Of a stretch of DNA of 64,000 bases, positions 61,833 to 64,000 are shown piece by piece. Below the pieces are notes generated by a model, which did not search any database, was not told the origin of the DNA, and saw nothing but the letters and a program-made list of their open reading frames with translations. Position 1 is the stretch's first letter. The number at the start of each line of letters is the position of its first letter. The stretch is taken from contig NZ_JAUDBQ010000001.1 of NCBI RefSeq assembly GCF_030372105.1, positions 124,001 to 188,000 on the forward strand, given 5' to 3'. The position numbers and the translations under genes were made by a program. This DNA is from Cellulomonas cellasea. Its GTDB lineage: Bacteria > Actinomycetota > Actinomycetes > Actinomycetales > Cellulomonadaceae.

Positions 61833-63011
61833 TCACGGCACGCGCAGGATGCGCACCGGGTCACGCGACGCCGCAGCGAGCGCAGGCGGCAGCGAGCCGA
61901 GGAGGGCCACCAGCACCGCGAGCGTCGCGACGCCGGCCGTGAACGCCGGCGCCGGGAGGCTGCCGGTGAGCAGCTCGACGGCCACGAGGCCGGCGCCGGT
62001 CCCGAGCACCGCCCCGGCAGTCGCCGCGACGGCCGTCTGCGCCAGGACGAGGACGACGATCGCGCTCCGGCTGGCCCCGAGCGCGCGGCGCCGGCCGAAG
62101 TCCCTGCGCCGCCCCGCCACGGCCCCGAGCACCGTGATCGTCACGAGGACGAGCCCTCCGCCGAGCACCCCGGCCATGAGCTGGCGTGACCCGGCGCCCA
62201 GGCTCCCCGCCACGACCTCCCGCAAGCGCAGCACACCCTCGGAGGTGCTGACCTCGACCGCAGCCGGGTCCTGTGCCCGCAGCACCGCGGTGATCGCGTC
62301 GGCGATGCCGGGTGCGGCGGCGGCATCGTCGACGAGCACGTAAACGAAGCGCACCGACTGGGCCTGCGCGTCGCCGGTGGCGCCGTCATCGGGGCGGTAG
62401 TCGCCGGGGCGGTACAACACGAGGTCGTCGAGGAAGGCGAGGGCTCCCCCGGCGCGCACGTGCCCGACGACGCCCACCCGCAGGGCCCCGTCCGTGGCGG
62501 TGCCGACCGCGTCGCCCATCCGGAGCCGGGCGAAGGCGCCCGACCCGACCACCGCCTCCCCGGGGCCCGTCGCGCCGCGGCCCGCCACGAGCTCGACAGT
62601 GGACGGCAGCTCGCCGACGAGGGCGCGCATCGGGACGCCGACCCCGACGGCGGGGAGGTCCGCATTGTGCGCGTCGCTCGCCGGGCCGAGCCCGAAGGCC
62701 CACTCGACGCCCGCGAGCGCGGCGACGTCCGCCACCGCCGAGGGCGCGATCCCCGCCGTGCCGCGGGTGTCCGTCACGGTGACGAGGCGGGCTCCGACCG
62801 AGTCGATCGACGCGATGACCTCGCGCTCCGTCGCGGCCGAGCGCCCGGTGGTGAGCAGCACCACGAGGCACACCGCCGCGACGACCAGCGCGGCCGTGGC
62901 GGTGGCCACCGGCTGCGCTACGGCGCCGAGCAGCGCGTCCCGCAAGATCAAGCGCGGGCGGGGCCGTCCGGGGTGGGCTGGCGCGCGGACGGCCGGCCGG
63001 GTGAGCGTCAT
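61833..63011 (-). CDS. FtsX/MacB-type ABC transporter permease
   Basis: Permease of 392 residues with one N-terminal helix (VATATAALVVAAVCLVVLLTTGRSAATE), a large extracytoplasmic MacB-PCD-like domain, and three C-terminal helices (LVLVTITVLGAVAGRRRDFGRRRALGASRSAIVVLVLAQTAVAATAGAV and following), with the FtsX motif R-R-A-L-G-A-S. It overlaps the ATPase gene by 4 bp, forming an adaptor-ATPase-permease set. Likely exports a small molecule or peptide or transmits a mechanical signal; the substrate is unknown. Confidence 0.88.
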   Translation of the reverse strand: MTLTRPAVRAPAHPGRPRPRLILRDALLGAVAQPVATATAALVVAAVCLVVLLTTGRSAATEREVIASIDSVGARLVTVTDTRGTAGIAPSAVADVAALAGVEWAFGLGPASDAHNADLPAVGVGVPMRALVGELPSTVELVAGRGATGPGEAVVGSGAFARLRMGDAVGTATDGALRVGVVGHVRAGGALAFLDDLVLYRPGDYRPDDGATGDAQAQSVRFVYVLVDDAAAAPGIADAITAVLRAQDPAAVEVSTSEGVLRLREVVAGSLGAGSRQLMAGVLGGGLVLVTITVLGAVAGRRRDFGRRRALGASRSAIVVLVLAQTAVAATAGAVLGTGAGLVAVELLTGSLPAPAFTAGVATLAVLVALLGSLPPALAAASRDPVRILRVP

Positions 63012-63649
63012 GAGAGGCGCACCTGCTGGTCGGCCAGCGCCGCGAGCCGCAGGTCATGCGTCGCGACCACCACTGTCGCCCCGGCGCGGGCCCGGGCGGC
63101 GAGCGTCGACCAGACGAGCTCGGCCGACTCGTCGTCGAGGTTGCCCGTGGGCTCGTCGCCGAAGATCACCGTCGGCTCGGTGACCAGGGCGCGGCACAAC
63201 GCGACCCGCTGGGCCTGACCGCCGGACACCTCGCCCGGGCGATGGTCGACGCGGTGCCCGACCCCGAGGTCGTCCAGCAGCGAGCGCGCGCGGTCACGGG
63301 CCTCGGCCAGGCCCATGCCGGCGTAGAGAGCGGCCTCGAGGACGTTGTCGAGCACTGTGCGGGACGGGTCGAGCATCGCGTCCTGGAACACGAACCCCGA
63401 GTGCGCGGCCCGCAGCCGGGCCCGCACGCCGTCGGGCAACGTGTCGGACCGCACGCCGCCCCACAACACCTGGCCCGCGGTGGGGCGCAGCAGCAGGGCC
63501 AGGACGTACAGCAGTGTGGACTTGCCCGATCCTGACGGCCCGGTCAGCGTCGTCACGGCGCCGGGCGGCAGCTCGAGGTCGAGGCCCTGGAAGACGGGCT
63601 GGTCGCTGCGATAGCCGAACGTGAGGCCGCCGGCGCCCAGGGCGGTCAC
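63008..63649 (-). CDS. ABC transporter ATPase, MacB/LolD-type
   Basis: ATPase subunit of 213 residues paired with the FtsX-type permease. Motifs are Walker A LTGPSGSGKSTLLYVLALLL, Q-loop FVFQDAMLDPSRTVLDNV, signature VSGGQAQRVALCRAL, Walker B VIFGDEPTGNLDDES and the H-loop VATHDLRLA. The GTG start overlaps the preceding stop (GTGA). No clear ribosome site is seen, consistent with translational coupling to the adaptor gene. Confidence 0.93.
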   Translation of the reverse strand: MTALGAGGLTFGYRSDQPVFQGLDLELPPGAVTTLTGPSGSGKSTLLYVLALLLRPTAGQVLWGGVRSDTLPDGVRARLRAAHSGFVFQDAMLDPSRTVLDNVLEAALYAGMGLAEARDRARSLLDDLGVGHRVDHRPGEVSGGQAQRVALCRALVTEPTVIFGDEPTGNLDDESAELVWSTLAARARAGATVVVATHDLRLAALADQQVRLS

Positions 63650-64000
63650 GGTGACGAGGCGGTCGGGCCGCCCGGCTCGGGGCCGGTCACCGGCCCCTCG
63701 GCGAAGAGCCGCACCGACGCGCCCACCGCGATCCCATCCACCACGGCGCGCGATCCGTCCTGCGCGCGCACGGTCACGGGCGCCCGGGAGCCGTCTGCCA
63801 GCACCACGTACGCGCCTCCCCCGGCGGCGGTGGCCAGCGCGGACAGCGGCACGGCGGGCCCGGTGACCTCCGGGGTCAGGAGCACAGTCGCGGGAGCCCG
63901 GTGCTCCTGCCCGTCGAACGGCACCGCGTCGCACGGCCCCGGGCACACCGGGCCGCCGTCGGGCGCGGTCAGCGTGAACAGAAGCGCGCCGTCGTCGGTG
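63646..64000 (-). CDS. Periplasmic adaptor-like protein of an ABC efflux system (5' partial)
   Basis: C-terminal 117 or so residues of a protein continuing past the right edge. The visible part has TVLLTPEVTGPAVPLSALATAAGGGAYVVLADGSRAPVTVRAQDGSRAVVDGIAVGASVRLFAEG. This beta-rich pattern (P-L-S-A-L...Y-V-V...V-x-V-x...V-x-G-I-x-V-G) is that of HlyD/MacA-type membrane-fusion adaptors. Two Cys in PVCPGPC precede it. It is coupled to the ATPase by a 4-bp overlap. The length and any signal peptide cannot be seen. Confidence 0.7.
   Translation of the reverse strand, partial: TDDGALLFTLTAPDGGPVCPGPCDAVPFDGQEHRAPATVLLTPEVTGPAVPLSALATAAGGGAYVVLADGSRAPVTVRAQDGSRAVVDGIAVGASVRLFAEGPVTGPEPGGPTASSP

Overview
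The window is chromosomal DNA of a very high-GC actinobacterium. Third codon positions are almost all G or C, GTG starts and ATGA/GTGA stop-start overlaps are common, and leaderless-looking promoters occur. Gene order from about 18.9 to 55.5 kb matches the mycobacterial/actinobacterial core block mscL, fmdB (Rv0991c), 5-formyl-THF cyclo-ligase, galU, moeA, rimJ, Rv0996-like, pmt/rsmI, metG, tatD, rpfB, rsmA, ispE, and pth, rplY, prs, glmU, tRNA-Gln, TetR, with local rearrangements. Large secreted glycosidases, the two Rpf-like muralidases and the absence of mycolate genes suggest Micrococcales, possibly a Cellulomonadaceae member. The family assignment is inference.

Layout. (1) 1-18.73 kb is an exopolysaccharide locus. 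A plus-strand, translationally coupled run encodes an ABC-2 polysaccharide exporter (ATPase cut by the left edge, plus permease), a membrane-anchored GH-A glycosidase with a discoidin domain, a GT2, a GT4, a GT4-GT2 fusion, a Wzy/ligase-like membrane protein and two more glycosyltransferases. It converges, with a 44-bp overlap, on a minus-strand run of initiating sugar-phosphate transferase, GT4, Wzz/tyrosine-kinase-like protein with a degenerate P-loop, and GT4. (2) 18.9-23.15 kb holds pth, rplY, prs and glmU. (3) 23.6-28.5 kb holds a secreted GH3/PA14 glycosidase, tRNA-Gln, and TetR and MarR regulators. (4) 28.5-40.7 kb is a minus-strand run: membrane GT-C protein, ABC-F ATPase, ispE, rsmA, rpfB, a second Rpf-like muralidase, tatD, metG and an aminotransferase. 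(5) 40.8-51 kb holds a nicotinamidase-like gene, rsmI, pmt, a GH20 hexosaminidase, tRNA-Ala, a membrane protein, a GNAT, moeA, galU and 5-formyl-THF cyclo-ligase. (6) 51-55.8 kb holds a penicillin-acylase-family hydrolase, an FmdB/Ruc-like protein under a CIRCE element, a SAF-domain protein, mscL and a small acidic protein. (7) 55.8-64 kb holds a 1,531-residue helicase/nuclease-like protein with degenerate active sites, an SRPBCC-DUF3224 fusion, and an adaptor/ATPase/permease ABC system cut by the right edge.

How the parts connect. galU (UDP-glucose) and glmU (UDP-GlcNAc) could feed the exopolysaccharide locus. The two Rpf-like proteins, glmU and the GH20 concern the cell wall. Both Rpf-like genes share a promoter-proximal direct repeat (GTCACG-N5-GTTACGGTC) resembling an MtrA box, and weaker relatives lie upstream of the GH3 gene and the minus-strand exopolysaccharide run. 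The points most worth checking are these shared boxes, the CIRCE site, the degenerate helicase/nuclease and P-loop proteins, the PslG-like glycosidase inside the exopolysaccharide locus, and the unexplained 60.4-61.0 kb gap. I found no insertion sequence, prophage, integrase, CRISPR array or rRNA gene.
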